Under the pieces are notes generated by a model. The model searched no databases and was not told where the DNA came from. It worked only from the letters and a program-made list of their open reading frames with translations. A program made the position numbers and the translations under genes. Below, piece after piece: positions 13,642-21,359 of a stretch of DNA of 64,000 nt. Origin of the DNA: a virus; IMG/VR virus record IMGVR_UViG_3300031715_000001, positions 1 to 64,000 of that record. One strand, written 5' to 3'. Positions within the stretch are counted from its first letter, which is position 1; every line of letters starts with the position of its first letter.

Positions 13642-14812
13642 GTGGACGCACTCCCACGACTACAACTTTGTGCCTATGGGATTCGGCGGTATTAACGCAG
13701 ACTGCTTCCGAAGAAGTCTGACTGTCTGCTTCCGGCCAAAGGCGGCGACACGCCTCTAAGATCGACTTCGCGGCGTTCTGGTCCCGGTCGTGAACCTCGC
13801 CGCACTTTTCGCAGGTGATGATCGTCTCCGAGAGAGCGACATCCTGAATATGCCCGCAGCAACTCATGCGTTTGGTGGAAGGATCGAAGCGTGGCATCTG
13901 AGCGAACAGACGGCCATATTTTTCGCAAAGCCATTTCTGTTTCAACAGATAACTCGAAAATCCGAGGTCGCTGACCTTACGACCCCAAAGAGCCTTCATA
14001 CCGGAAATATTTAGGTCCTCAAAAGCCAACGCGTCAAAGCGACTCGCCAAATCATACGCCGTCTTCCAGTGAAAATGCCGGCGCTTATTGGCTAACGAAC
14101 GATGAAGCCGTGCCACATTCAGACGCGCTCTTCGGCGCGAATTGCCGCCTTTCGCTTTGCGGGAAAGGCTTCGGCTGGCACTCCTCAATTGCCTGAGAGC
14201 GTGCTTGAGCGGTTGCGGAGAAACGATTTTCTCTCCGCTGGAAAGCGTGAGGAAGTTCCTTAACCCAAAATCCGCGCCTGTGGTTTTACCAGTCTTGACG
14301 AGAGGTTCGGGTATCGGAACTTCCGCACACGAGAAGGATACGAAATATCGCCCGGTTGTGTCCCGGCTGATTGTGACGGTTTTGATCATGCCGAGCACTG
14401 CGCGCGATTGATGAAACCGGTAGAGACGCCCTTGAATACGTAATCTGCCGGGGCCAAGCAGTTTCCAACCGTTCTGCTTTAGTGTGAAACTCTTGTACTT
14501 ACGGCGGGCGCGAAAGGTCGGCGGGCGTTTGATTTCCTTTTTGAAGAAGGCATCCCATGCACGGTACATCCGGTCAGTTACGGCCTGCACGGCTTGGCAG
14601 TCCACTAGCCTCCAATGCTGAAAGCGCGTGCGGCGTAGTTTTGCGAGATGCCGCTGGAGATGACTCTGCTTGAGCGTCTTATGAAAGATCTTGTAGTAGC
14701 GCCGATGGAGTGCCACCGAGTGGTTCCAGATATGAGCGGAGACATCAATCGTGCGGCTCAAATGCTTCGTTCGCCCGGACCTCATTAACTGAAACTTGAA
14801 TGATTGCCTCAT
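13628..14812 (-). CDS. tnpB: TnpB (IS200/IS605-type RNA-guided nuclease), stand-alone
   Basis: A 394-aa TnpB with an intact RuvC-like triad: D181 in GADFGLRNF, E265 in FEDLNISGM and D344 in HDRDQNAA. The zinc-finger half after SCCGHIQDVAL reads CEKCGEVHDRD; the first pair appears as adjacent C318-C319 rather than CxxC. TnpB proteins use a transposon-end RNA to cleave DNA at the donor or target site. No tnpA lies nearby, so mobility would need a transposase in trans. It converges on the XRE gene with a 4-bp overlap; an omega-RNA would be expected over its 3' end. Confidence 0.9.
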   Translation of the reverse strand: MRQSFKFQLMRSGRTKHLSRTIDVSAHIWNHSVALHRRYYKIFHKTLKQSHLQRHLAKLRRTRFQHWRLVDCQAVQAVTDRMYRAWDAFFKKEIKRPPTFRARRKYKSFTLKQNGWKLLGPGRLRIQGRLYRFHQSRAVLGMIKTVTISRDTTGRYFVSFSCAEVPIPEPLVKTGKTTGADFGLRNFLTLSSGEKIVSPQPLKHALRQLRSASRSLSRKAKGGNSRRRARLNVARLHRSLANKRRHFHWKTAYDLASRFDALAFEDLNISGMKALWGRKVSDLGFSSYLLKQKWLCEKYGRLFAQMPRFDPSTKRMSCCGHIQDVALSETIITCEKCGEVHDRDQNAAKSILEACRRLWPEADSQTSSEAVCVNTAESHRHKVVVVGVRPPINR

Positions 14813-14903
14813 TACCGGACCATCTGGATATCTCCAGTATGCGCTGGAATGCCCGTATTTGTTAGGTCTAAACGCATGCTATTAAGTACCCGGTACGAAA
14901 CAG

Positions 14904-15890
14904 TCACAACCCGTTCGCGCTCCGAAGAATTGAAGTATTCGGAAATTCTCGGACTCTGAGATCGTGCATGACGGTTGGCCATTGATCCCAATCTCCACCT
15001 TTTTTGCCGCCGAGTTGGAGTGGAACGTATCCTTCCGGGCAGCGGCCGTGATTTCTAGCACTGAGGAGCGGCGTCGGGGTGAAGAAACGCCACGCATCCT
15101 CGCGCATGATCGGAAGTGCTCCGGCCTGCTTGAAGAAGAACGGTATTCCCTGGGCGTCGCATTGGACCTTGATCCTGCGCGCCCATGCAATATCGAAAGG
15201 CCTCGCCCCTGGTCCGCTCTCCCCGCCAACTATTACCCAGTGGATCCCCGTCAAATCTAATTCACCGATGTCCTCTAATAGCGGCTCAATCGATAGGAAG
15301 CGGATGGCGGCCGGCGTCTGGCGCAATAGGTCGATGCGGTTCTTGCGAAGAGGGTCTTCAACCGACGCACCCTCCCAGACATTCGGCAGGGGCCACTGGA
15401 ATTTCCAATCCACCCAATTAGCCTTACCCTCCCAGTTGGCGATGATGTCGATGGCGCAGTCTTCCACTTGTTCACTGAATCTCGAATCACTAAACGAATC
15501 GAGTCGCAGCTCCGGCCTCTTAGTAAGAACTTGATAGTTGTGCCAATTTGCTGCCGCCATGACCGCATACACGTCGATCTGGTCTCCGGACGAAAGTTTC
15601 TCGTGCCAGAGGTCGCTCATCGAATTCACAAAGATGTTTTTGGGATCTAACCAGTGCAGTGGATCGGCGATGCGCTTTTCCACCATTCGAACCTCCCCGG
15701 TCCAGGCCGGATGGCCATTGACGATGTGAACGAGGCCTTTGTACCCGGTGTTCTTCTGCCGCAGTGCCTGGCGTTCCGCATAGCAGTTCTTGCAACCTGG
15801 GGAAATTCGCGAGCAGCCTCGTGTTGGATTCCACGTTTTTCCACGGCTGCCATCGGCACCACGTGTCCATTCAATGTTGGTGTCGGCCAT
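14904..15890 (-). CDS. Phage Gp37/Gp68-family protein (DUF5131)
   Basis: A 328-aa protein with the family hallmarks: NIEWT near the start, then TWNPTRGCSRISPGCKNCYA with three spaced cysteines, IFVNSMSDLWHE, YQVLTKRPE, WEGASVED, RFLSIEPLLEDIGEL, WVIVGGESGPGARP and FFFKQAG. The Cys cluster and fold are radical-SAM-like, but the reaction is not known. It is widespread in phages and mobile elements. It is followed upstream by an HNH gene whose N-terminus also reads TNIEWT. Confidence 0.9.
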   Translation of the reverse strand: MADTNIEWTRGADGSRGKTWNPTRGCSRISPGCKNCYAERQALRQKNTGYKGLVHIVNGHPAWTGEVRMVEKRIADPLHWLDPKNIFVNSMSDLWHEKLSSGDQIDVYAVMAAANWHNYQVLTKRPELRLDSFSDSRFSEQVEDCAIDIIANWEGKANWVDWKFQWPLPNVWEGASVEDPLRKNRIDLLRQTPAAIRFLSIEPLLEDIGELDLTGIHWVIVGGESGPGARPFDIAWARRIKVQCDAQGIPFFFKQAGALPIMREDAWRFFTPTPLLSARNHGRCPEGYVPLQLGGKKGGDWDQWPTVMHDLRVREFPNTSILRSANGL

Positions 15891-16505
15891 TTACAGTACG
15901 TCCTCCATGCACAATTCCTCGATGATTCTATCGCTCGGGATATAACCCTTGCTTATGCATTCATCCAAAAACGCGTCCAGAGTTTTGGTGTTCTTACTGC
16001 TATTACATGGACCGCAGGCCGCGATCAGATTCCCTCGATGACTACCACCGCCGTTTTTCACGGGTATTGCGTGATCGATAGTGGTGGCTTTTCGGATTTG
16101 ACAGTATGCGCACAGACCGAAAAATGAGTCTATTACCAGTTCCCTGTTTCTTGGACTGATAGGAGATGTATTTCTATTTCTGGCGTACACTCGTGCTCGA
16201 ATCCTTTGCCCACCAGAGCCAGCGTAATATTTTCGGTACCCGATCCTAGCTGTTTCGCGCCGTTCCGCAGGCGATTTAAGACGTTGGGACGGTTTGTAAC
16301 CTCGGCAGCTTGCCGCTAGACCATCGCCCCTAGATCGATCTATAGGGAAAATCTGCCTGGAATGCCAGATCTTGCATCGAGTACACCATTTCTCCCCTAG
16401 CGCCAAATGTGCAATATAATCCCCTGGCGATATACCCAGTCGTTTGGCCGCTGTTTTCTCGTGCCACGTCGCGTCAGTCCACTCGATGTTGGTCGATTGA
16501 CTCAT
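15891..16505 (-). CDS. HNH endonuclease with Gp37/Gp68-like N-terminus
   Basis: Residues about 132-178 are an HNH nuclease: CAYCQIRKATTIDHAIPV, GNLIAACGPCNSSKN. A separate Cys pair (WCTRC) near residue 41 begins a second small zinc module. The first 14 residues (MSQSTNIEWTDATW) copy the start of Gp37/Gp68 proteins, and the adjacent gene is a Gp37/Gp68 gene. The simplest reading is a homing-type HNH gene that invaded a second Gp37-like gene, keeping its start. It is adjacent to that gene without a gap and overlaps the ASCH gene by ATGA. Confidence 0.85.
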   Translation of the reverse strand: MSQSTNIEWTDATWHEKTAAKRLGISPGDYIAHLALGEKWCTRCKIWHSRQIFPIDRSRGDGLAASCRGYKPSQRLKSPAERRETARIGYRKYYAGSGGQRIRARVYARNRNTSPISPRNRELVIDSFFGLCAYCQIRKATTIDHAIPVKNGGGSHRGNLIAACGPCNSSKNTKTLDAFLDECISKGYIPSDRIIEELCMEDVL

Positions 16506-16957
16506 GCCGTGGCCCTCCGCATTGGCGCAAGCACTCTCACCGGCGGTTCAAGCCAGCACTGCCAGTGCCCCAGGAAGGGAAGCCGACCGTCCCAGAAACT
16601 CATCATTTCCTCGAAGGATTCAAAGCCGTCGAAGATGGCTAGGCGCTCACGCTCGTCCGGTTGAAGTTCGACGAGGTCCCATCTACTTTTATGACAGCTT
16701 ATGACCGACCTTGGAACCCTGATTCGAGGCGATATCCAGACTCGGTGTCTTTTCGTCATGAAGATCGACATCAGGGCTACGCACACGGGCGCAGGGTCGA
16801 TGATCAGCAGAGCCGGTTTCACTTGACGCAATCCGTGGAAGAGATGCATAGGCTCTCCGACCTTTTGTGGAAAGCGCCGGTACGCTCGTATCGTTCCGCC
16901 CTTCGTGCCGCGCGCGATGGGGTCGATAAAGCGTCGTTGAAAATTGAACGAAGCCAC
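16502..16957 (-). CDS. ASCH-domain protein
   Basis: A 151-aa protein with ASCH features: FQRRFIDPIARGTKGGTIRA at the start, GEPMHLFHGLR in the middle and LAIFDGFESFEEMMSFW towards the end. ASCH domains resemble PUA folds and bind RNA or modified nucleosides. The region 85-115 is rich in Arg and Ile and looks divergent. It is coupled to the HNH gene. Confidence 0.8.
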   Translation of the reverse strand: MASFNFQRRFIDPIARGTKGGTIRAYRRFPQKVGEPMHLFHGLRQVKPALLIIDPAPVCVALMSIFMTKRHRVWISPRIRVPRSVISCHKSRWDLVELQPDERERLAIFDGFESFEEMMSFWDGRLPFLGHWQCWLEPPVRVLAPMRRATA

Positions 16958-16966
16958 GAAATCAAT

Positions 16967-17006
16967 CTCCCCCAGCGCTGCAACTACAGGGCAGCGCGAG
17001 ACGGAA
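16967..17006 (+). repeat. Family A palindromic element, copy 9
   Basis: The stem is GCGCTGC/GCAGCGC with loop AACTACAGG and flanks CTCCCCCA and GAGACGGAAT. It lies between two - strand genes, antisense to them. Confidence 0.85.
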
Positions 17007-17014
17007 TATCCTTG

Positions 17015-17245
17015 TCATCTTGGTACCTTCACTTCATCGAGAATTAAATGAAACCAGCGAAACACACCCGATATGGGCCAATCGTGACTATCCGCGAGGA
17101 GGTAACCCACCGCGAATCCGAAACATCCAAAGTCGATGTGCTCGAAGCCGTAAATCGTCGCGGTTGTCTGGTTGCCGTGCATGGTGCGAAATGAGGATCT
17201 GTCGTACATCTTCACCCTGTCCCCGATTTTGAAAGCAGTGGTCAT
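17015..17245 (-). CDS. Small hypothetical protein
   Basis: A 76-aa protein starting MTTAFKIGDRVKMYDRSSFR; FKIGDRVKM is typical of small KOW or SH3-like beta-barrels. It has a Trp/Phe/Tyr-rich middle. Its start overlaps the end of the HNH gene by 4 bp. Confidence 0.6.
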   Translation of the reverse strand: MTTAFKIGDRVKMYDRSSFRTMHGNQTTATIYGFEHIDFGCFGFAVGYLLADSHDWPISGVFRWFHLILDEVKVPR

Positions 17246-17556
17246 GCCGTCGCCTCCACCAGCAACGGACGTGCTCTATCTTTCCTGGCGGACCTCGTCA
17301 GATGGGCTTTCCATACCCAATCCCAGTAGTCGTGAGCCCTATGACACTTGTGGCACAGGGTAAGGAGGTTAGAATCTTCTCCGTGGGCCGGGTTTCTGTC
17401 GGCGTGCGCTACTTCTAAACGGCTCCGTTCTCCAGGTAATGAATCTGGGAGTTTACATCTCCTGCATCTGTAGCCGTCTCTCTTGAGTATTCGTGGACGT
17501 GTTACTGTCCGCCACTTATGGCCGTACAAGGGACGGAACTCAAGAGATATGGGCAT
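17242..17556 (-). CDS. Small HNH endonuclease
   Basis: A 104-aa HNH protein: RILKRDGYRCRRCKL (first Cys pair), RLEVAHADRNPAHGEDSNLL, then LCHKCHRAHD. This is a minimal phage HNH, either a homing or packaging-associated nuclease. No terminase gene is nearby, so the packaging role is not supported here. Coupled to the 76-aa gene. Confidence 0.85.
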   Translation of the reverse strand: MPISLEFRPLYGHKWRTVTRPRILKRDGYRCRRCKLPDSLPGERSRLEVAHADRNPAHGEDSNLLTLCHKCHRAHDYWDWVWKAHLTRSARKDRARPLLVEATA

Positions 17557-17919
17557 CTACAGTTTCTTCGTCGGCTTCTGTTCTTCTTCAGGCAGCGGAA
17601 ATAGAAAGGGAAGCTCGATCGACTCGCCCGATTTCAAAACGTCTACGCTGAAGTGCAGCGGATCATCGGTGTGCATGACGCAACCTGGCTGCAAGCTTCC
17701 GTCTTGTTCCCGAAAGAACTTTTCCTTCCTCTCATATCCTGGTAAACACTTACCTTCTTTTAAATGAGTTATTGAGCAGCACCAAGGTTCTGGTTCTTTT
17801 GAACATGCTATTAAGAATGTAAAAAGAGCGAGTATGAAGATCTTCCGTCTCGTGCCGCACTGTAATAGCGGCACGGAGCAAGAGGCGCTCATCCCCCGGC
17901 TGTCCGTTTGTTCGCTCAT
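17557..17919 (-). CDS. Putative lipoprotein with a palindrome-derived N-terminal extension
   Basis: The lipobox is clear: KIFILALFTFLIACSKEP, with Cys39 as the lipid anchor. The start at 17919 has a good AAGGAG site 8 bp upstream, so the first 24 residues (MSEQTDSRGMSASCSVPLLQ) are encoded by family A copy 10 and would extend the signal peptide's n-region. No start codon lies between the element and the hydrophobic core. The mature part has three more Cys and no known domain. It may be a superinfection-exclusion type lipoprotein; that is a guess from size. Confidence 0.65.
   Translation of the reverse strand: MSEQTDSRGMSASCSVPLLQCGTRRKIFILALFTFLIACSKEPEPWCCSITHLKEGKCLPGYERKEKFFREQDGSLQPGCVMHTDDPLHFSVDVLKSGESIELPFLFPLPEEEQKPTKKL
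17844..17912 (-). repeat. Family A palindromic element, copy 10 (in the lipoprotein frame)
   Basis: The stem is GTGCCGC/GCGGCAC with loop TATTACAGT; the distal end is ACAAACGGACAGCCGGGGG. It is in sense and in frame. Confidence 0.85.
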
Positions 17920-18145
17920 TCGAAAAACTCCTTAGCCGCACGAATCGGCGTATGGGCTGGAGTCATCAACCCCTTGGTTCTGAGCGTTCCTACCATATTA
18001 TTGAAATGACCGTTCACGGTATAGTTGGCGTTCGCTGCGCTTTGCTAAAATCCCGATGGATTGCGTGACAGCCTCTAAGGGGAGTGAAAAGCGCGGCGCT
18101 ATGTGAAGTTGTTTCATGGGCTGAAGCTGCGGAACTCCCATTCCG

Positions 18146-18433
18146 TCACGCTCCTGCTCTCCGCACATGAACGGATTGCTCAGGTATCGACTTCGCTACT
18201 ACGCACCCGTTTACAGGAGGGTGCGAGACGTTCGATTGCCTTACTGTCCTGAAATATTCCACCAAATCAGTCCAGCGTGAACACCTTGCGCGACACTCTG
18301 CATGTTTACAGGTTCTGATATGAGTTGTGTACTCTTTGATCGAAACACCTTCGGGGTCGAAGCCGCATTGAAATCTGAGGTCCAGTGGATGGCAAGACTG
18401 TGTCTTTGAAAGTTCGAAGATGGACTGTTTCAT
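18146..18433 (-). CDS. Small Cys/His-rich protein, C-terminus altered by a palindrome
   Basis: Up to about residue 68 it looks like a real small protein: SCHPLDLRFQCGFDPEGVS, then HIRTCKHAECRARCSRWTDL, whose Cys/His spacing could hold zinc. After that the frame translates family A copy 11 (NVSHPPVNGC) and a tail. The original C-terminus may therefore have been replaced. Start at MKQSIFELSK, 23 bp downstream of copy 12. Family unknown. Confidence 0.5.
   Translation of the reverse strand: MKQSIFELSKTQSCHPLDLRFQCGFDPEGVSIKEYTTHIRTCKHAECRARCSRWTDLVEYFRTVRQSNVSHPPVNGCVVAKSIPEQSVHVRRAGA
18199..18232 (+). repeat. Family A palindromic element, copy 11
   Basis: The stem is GCACCC/GGGTGC with loop GTTTACAGGA and flank GAGACG. 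It is antisense to the small Cys/His gene and read through in frame. Confidence 0.8.
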
Positions 18434-18455
18434 AAATCAGCTATTAGCTTTTCGA

Positions 18456-18527
18456 GCGTTTCGTGCCCTCCTGGCAACGGGCACGGAGCAACATCGTTCT
18501 ACCCCCCCGGCGCTCCGTTTGTCCGCT
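18456..18527 (-). repeat. Family A palindromic element, copy 12
   Basis: The stem is GTGCCC/GGGCAC with loop GTTGCCAGGA, flank GAAACG, and distal end ACAAACGGAGCGCCGGGG. It lies between the 156-aa gene and the Cys/His gene, in sense. Confidence 0.85.
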
Positions 18528-18541
18528 CGTCTCGATGGGCA

Positions 18542-19012
18542 TTATCTTGTCGAGCAGATACACTCGTCTTCACCACAATCTGGACAGACATCATCATCGA
18601 ATTCGCTATCGTCTTCTGAGGCTGCCGCTGCAAGCGCCATCTGCGCCTTAGACGGGGCTTCGATCAGGATCAAAGGTCTGGCCACGGTCTTCTCAAGCGC
18701 GGTTCGTGCCGCTTCTTCAGTGCAGGGATTAATCGCGTAGAGAGCGCCTGGTGCAACTAGTCGTGATCTCGCTGGACTCGCAGCGCGCTTCACCTTCGCG
18801 CCCGCCGGGGTCCAGGATCTCCCGTCTTCCCCTACGTTAACGAATGCCGGAGCGTTCAGGACATATTCGCGTTCTGGCAGCTCTGGCGTGTCAATGCGAA
18901 AGAGAACCGCTTGGCCGAAGGCTTGCGTCGTTACAAATCCGATTTCACTCCGATGACCCATCAGCTCGACGATTGCCCAGTCTTCGAAATTGGCCTGTTG
19001 TGTTTCGCTCAT
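18542..19012 (-). CDS. Hypothetical protein with acidic Cys-rich tail
   Basis: The frame is open far upstream, but the ATG at 19012 (MSETQQANFEDWAIVELMGH) overlaps the stop of the preceding gene by ATGA and is chosen. The protein has GFVTTQAFGQAVLFRIDTPE in the middle and ends with DDDVCPDCGEDECICSTR, a four-cysteine zinc-type tail. ALYAINPCTEEAARTAL is another marker. I have seen similar phage hypotheticals but know no function. Confidence 0.65.
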   Translation of the reverse strand: MSETQQANFEDWAIVELMGHRSEIGFVTTQAFGQAVLFRIDTPELPEREYVLNAPAFVNVGEDGRSWTPAGAKVKRAASPARSRLVAPGALYAINPCTEEAARTALEKTVARPLILIEAPSKAQMALAAAASEDDSEFDDDVCPDCGEDECICSTR

Positions 19013-19515
19013 GCCCGCGCCTTCCGCGCCTGGCGCTTGGCTTCCCCGGCCTGCCTGTAAGCTTCGATCAGCTCGGGCGTGGGTTTCGTTTTGACGGGCG
19101 GATCCACATAATGGCGGACGTCGATATCGATGTGCTCGACCACTTTGTAGTAATCGCCATCCGGATCCCGAAGGATTCGCGCTGGTGCTGGGTCTTTCTT
19201 GCGCCAGTGCTCCCAAATCTCTACGCGGACGTCCTTCAGAGCCCCGCAGTGCTTCAGCACCTTCCTCAGCGACAGTTTGCGGCCTTCGCGTCTGGAGAAG
19301 TTGTCCAGGTCGGAGCACAGCGCGTTGTCGATGGCGATGAAATTGATCTTGGTGATCGCTCCGTCAGGGCTTTCCTGCGCAATGTTCTGGCAGACGATTA
19401 CGCACGTGCTAACTGCTTTGACATGTCCCCGATGGAGTTGCGCTCTCTTGCCGCCCTTCTTGATGTGCCGCCATTCGACTATGTAAGATTTATCGTTCAG
19501 AAGTAGCTTCAACAT
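19009..19515 (-). CDS. Hypothetical protein
   Basis: A 168-aa protein with a beta-rich N-terminus (MLKLLLNDKSYIVEWRHIKK) and a charged C-terminal helix (TPELIEAYRQAGEAKRQARK). No recognised family. Its ribosome site GGAGGA forms the 3' edge of family A copy 13 (GACGGAGGATAG), 11 bp before the ATG. It is coupled to the downstream gene. Confidence 0.6.
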   Translation of the reverse strand: MLKLLLNDKSYIVEWRHIKKGGKRAQLHRGHVKAVSTCVIVCQNIAQESPDGAITKINFIAIDNALCSDLDNFSRREGRKLSLRKVLKHCGALKDVRVEIWEHWRKKDPAPARILRDPDGDYYKVVEHIDIDVRHYVDPPVKTKPTPELIEAYRQAGEAKRQARKARA

Positions 19516-19531
19516 TCTTGTTCACCTATCC

Positions 19532-19572
19532 TCCGTCTCGCGCTCTCCTGGCAACGGGCACGTTGGGGATTC
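19532..19572 (-). repeat. Family A palindromic element, copy 13
   Basis: Stem halves GTGCCC and GAGCGC pair with one mismatch and one G-T wobble; the loop is GTTGCCAGGA. The 3' flank GAGACGGAGGA merges with the ribosome-binding site of the next gene. Confidence 0.8.
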
Positions 19573-19594
19573 GCGCTGATTGTACCGACGTTGC

Positions 19595-19840
19595 TCATCG
19601 TCCAAGTTGTTCGAGCAGCGCCTGGAAGAATGCCTCCGGATCTTGTGAGATCTTCGCCGTCATTTCTTGCTCGTTAGCGTCCAGCATAAACAGCAGCCGT
19701 TTCAATTCATCCGCCGATGCTCCGCGTCCCGCATCGAGCAACACCGGAACTAATCCGCGGGCGTAAGCGACTATGGCGTTCTTGCTGGACTCCGACTGTT
19801 TGAGGTATCGGCCCATGGCCGCCTTTATCTCTTCGTTCAT
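19595..19840 (-). CDS. Small helical hypothetical protein
   Basis: An 81-aa all-helical protein (MNEEIKAAMGRYLKQSESSK, then EAFFQALLEQLGR). No family recognised. Its ATG overlaps the stop of the 83-aa gene. Confidence 0.6.
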   Translation of the reverse strand: MNEEIKAAMGRYLKQSESSKNAIVAYARGLVPVLLDAGRGASADELKRLLFMLDANEQEMTAKISQDPEAFFQALLEQLGR

Positions 19841-20088
19841 TTCCGATCCTTGGCCTTCGCTATCTGGTCCAACGAGTTCGTGATAAATTCCTCTGGAATC
19901 TCGAAGTTCTGCTCATAGTCCTTGCCACCCGAGGTGTACGTGAGGGTCAGACACGGTTTGCGGCCCGTTTTGATCTGATAGTCGATCTCGAGTAATTGCT
20001 CTTCGGTCAGATCCAGGGCCATATAAGCTGATTCGCCTGGCTGGATCGTCATCCCCTGTTGAAATGGCACTGGCGGTTTTTTCTCCAT
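19837..20088 (-). CDS. Small hypothetical protein
   Basis: An 83-aa protein with LTEEQLLEIDYQIKTGRKPC and LTLTYTSGGKDYEQNFEIPE; it looks like a small alpha/beta domain. Function unknown. It is the first gene after a 220-bp gap containing family D hairpin copy 1. Confidence 0.6.
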   Translation of the reverse strand: MEKKPPVPFQQGMTIQPGESAYMALDLTEEQLLEIDYQIKTGRKPCLTLTYTSGGKDYEQNFEIPEEFITNSLDQIAKAKDRK

Positions 20089-20250
20089 ATGGTGCGGAGA
20101 AAAGGACCGGGAGTGTCGATCGATGCTGAACCCATGTGTTTCTCCCGGCCCCTCTCGCTCAGATTGTGTCCTCTCCGCTTACCTCCTTTCAATTAAAAAA
20201 GATGCGCGGCCTTGGCTTTTGAAGGAGACCGCGCAATATAAACTTCATTT

Positions 20251-20310
20251 GCCGCTGCTTTCGGGAACGAAACCCGTCGGTTTCTTTCCCAAGCCCATTC
20301 TTCCCTTCTT
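20251..20310 (-). repeat. Family D hairpin, copy 1
   Basis: GGGAACGAAACC-CGTC-GGTTTCTTTCCC forms a strong stem next to the shared block GCCGCTGCTTTCG. A second copy at 21291 has a different outer stem that still pairs. It lies in the 5' region of the 83-aa gene. Confidence 0.7.
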
Positions 20311-20996
20311 TACGCGCGAAGCCTCGTAGCATTCGCCGTTTTCAAAAACAGATCCTCGTTGAGTTCCAACATCAATTTCTTGGCCAGCGCTAAGTCAGCT
20401 CCCGGTAAGTTGTTCTCTGGAATCTCATACGGCGGATGGATACAGTAGCTTTCCACTGGTCCTTTTTCATCGATGCGCTTCACGTCGCCGCGTTCGCTGA
20501 TCTGATATCGATACTTCCCGCTCTTGCCAATCACTTCGAATTGTTTTTGTTTCTCGAACTGTTCGCGTTGATTGGGGTCGAGATGCTTCAACAGCAAGTC
20601 GAGGGCGATAGCATGGATTCTCTTCGCTCGCGCCCTGGCTTCAGCCTGCAGGGTAGCAACGCGTTGGGCCTCGGCCTCGCGAGCACGCCTCTCCGCTTCG
20701 TTCTCCCGGCACACGATACCGACGTTCCACTGCTGCCATGTAACATGCGAGTCGCTGGCGGTGATGGCGGCGCTGCCCAAGGTGTTGATCTGGCCAGCGT
20801 GGCTCGCCGTCTGTTGTTGAATCCAGATCGGCCGCACATTGTAATAGACGCCCTGCGTCGTGATGTTGCTGCCAGCAGAGGTGTAGGCTTGGTTCCACGC
20901 CGGCCATGTATATTGAACGTTGGACACAAGTCCACCTACGGCGTTGGTGAACAAGCCACCGCTGAGCCCGCAAAGGACAGAGCCTTGGCTAGCCAT
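20310..20996 (-). CDS. Conserved phage hypothetical protein (GGSGxRYRI-type C-terminal domain)
   Basis: A 228-aa protein. The N-terminal half is small-residue and Trp/Tyr-rich (MASQGSVLCGLSGGLFTNAV), like a virion or exported surface. A central charged helix (REAEAQRVATLQAEARARAK) leads to a C-terminal domain found in several phage and bacterial hypotheticals: LLLKHLDPNQREQFEKQKQF, EVIGKSGKYRYQI, SYCIHPPYEIPENNLPGADL and LAKKLMLELNEDLFLK. The function is unknown. Confidence 0.65.
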   Translation of the reverse strand: MASQGSVLCGLSGGLFTNAVGGLVSNVQYTWPAWNQAYTSAGSNITTQGVYYNVRPIWIQQQTASHAGQINTLGSAAITASDSHVTWQQWNVGIVCRENEAERRAREAEAQRVATLQAEARARAKRIHAIALDLLLKHLDPNQREQFEKQKQFEVIGKSGKYRYQISERGDVKRIDEKGPVESYCIHPPYEIPENNLPGADLALAKKLMLELNEDLFLKTANATRLRA

Positions 20997-21003
20997 GGCG
21001 GAT

Positions 21004-21264
21004 CTACCCGCCTTTCATGGCCGGCGCCATGATCAATCGTTCGGCGTTCGGGTCAAACTTGTGGATGACTTCGCCCTTCTCGCCATCCTTGCCTTTGACC
21101 GAGTAAGCGGCGTAGCCTTTGGTCTTGAGTGAATCGAAGGTCGCGCGCGCCGCCGCGATCTCGTCGTTATTGTCGCGATTCCAGATGATCTTGGTATCGC
21201 CCTCCTGATTGAGCACGCACATCATCCCTTGGTTGGGAGCTAATTCAGTGGTCGTGTCTAACAT
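21004..21264 (-). CDS. Conserved phage hypothetical protein
   Basis: Start at ATG 21264 (MLDTTTELAPNQGMMCVLNQ) with AAGGAG 10 bp upstream. The rest follows a phage family pattern: GDTKIIWNRDN, AARATFDSLKTKGYAAYSV, EGEVIHKFDPNAERLIMAP and a GG end. Such proteins occur near structural or tail genes; the role is unknown. Family D copy 2 lies in its leader. Confidence 0.7.
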   Translation of the reverse strand: MLDTTTELAPNQGMMCVLNQEGDTKIIWNRDNNDEIAAARATFDSLKTKGYAAYSVKGKDGEKGEVIHKFDPNAERLIMAPAMKGG

Positions 21265-21290
21265 TCGAATGTTCTCCTTCACAAATATTC

Positions 21291-21350
21291 GCCGCTGCTT
21301 TCGCAAGACACGAAACCTTCGGTTTCTTTTCTTGCAATCTTTTCTTCCCT
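21291..21350 (-). repeat. Family D hairpin, copy 2
   Basis: The inner stem GAAACC/GGTTTC is identical to copy 1, while the outer stem changes to GCAAGA/TCTTGC, a compensatory difference. It lies 27 bp upstream of the ATG at 21264. Confidence 0.7.
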
Positions 21351-21359
21351 CAGCACGCC

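Noticed and set aside
17940-18145. Search for a small gene or RNA in this gap
   Set aside because: No frame with a start context and no stable conserved structure was seen.
18542-19318. N-terminal extension of the gene ending at 18542
   Set aside because: The first 102 residues are an out-of-frame Arg/Gly-rich translation of the preceding gene; the ATGA overlap at 19012 gives the natural start.
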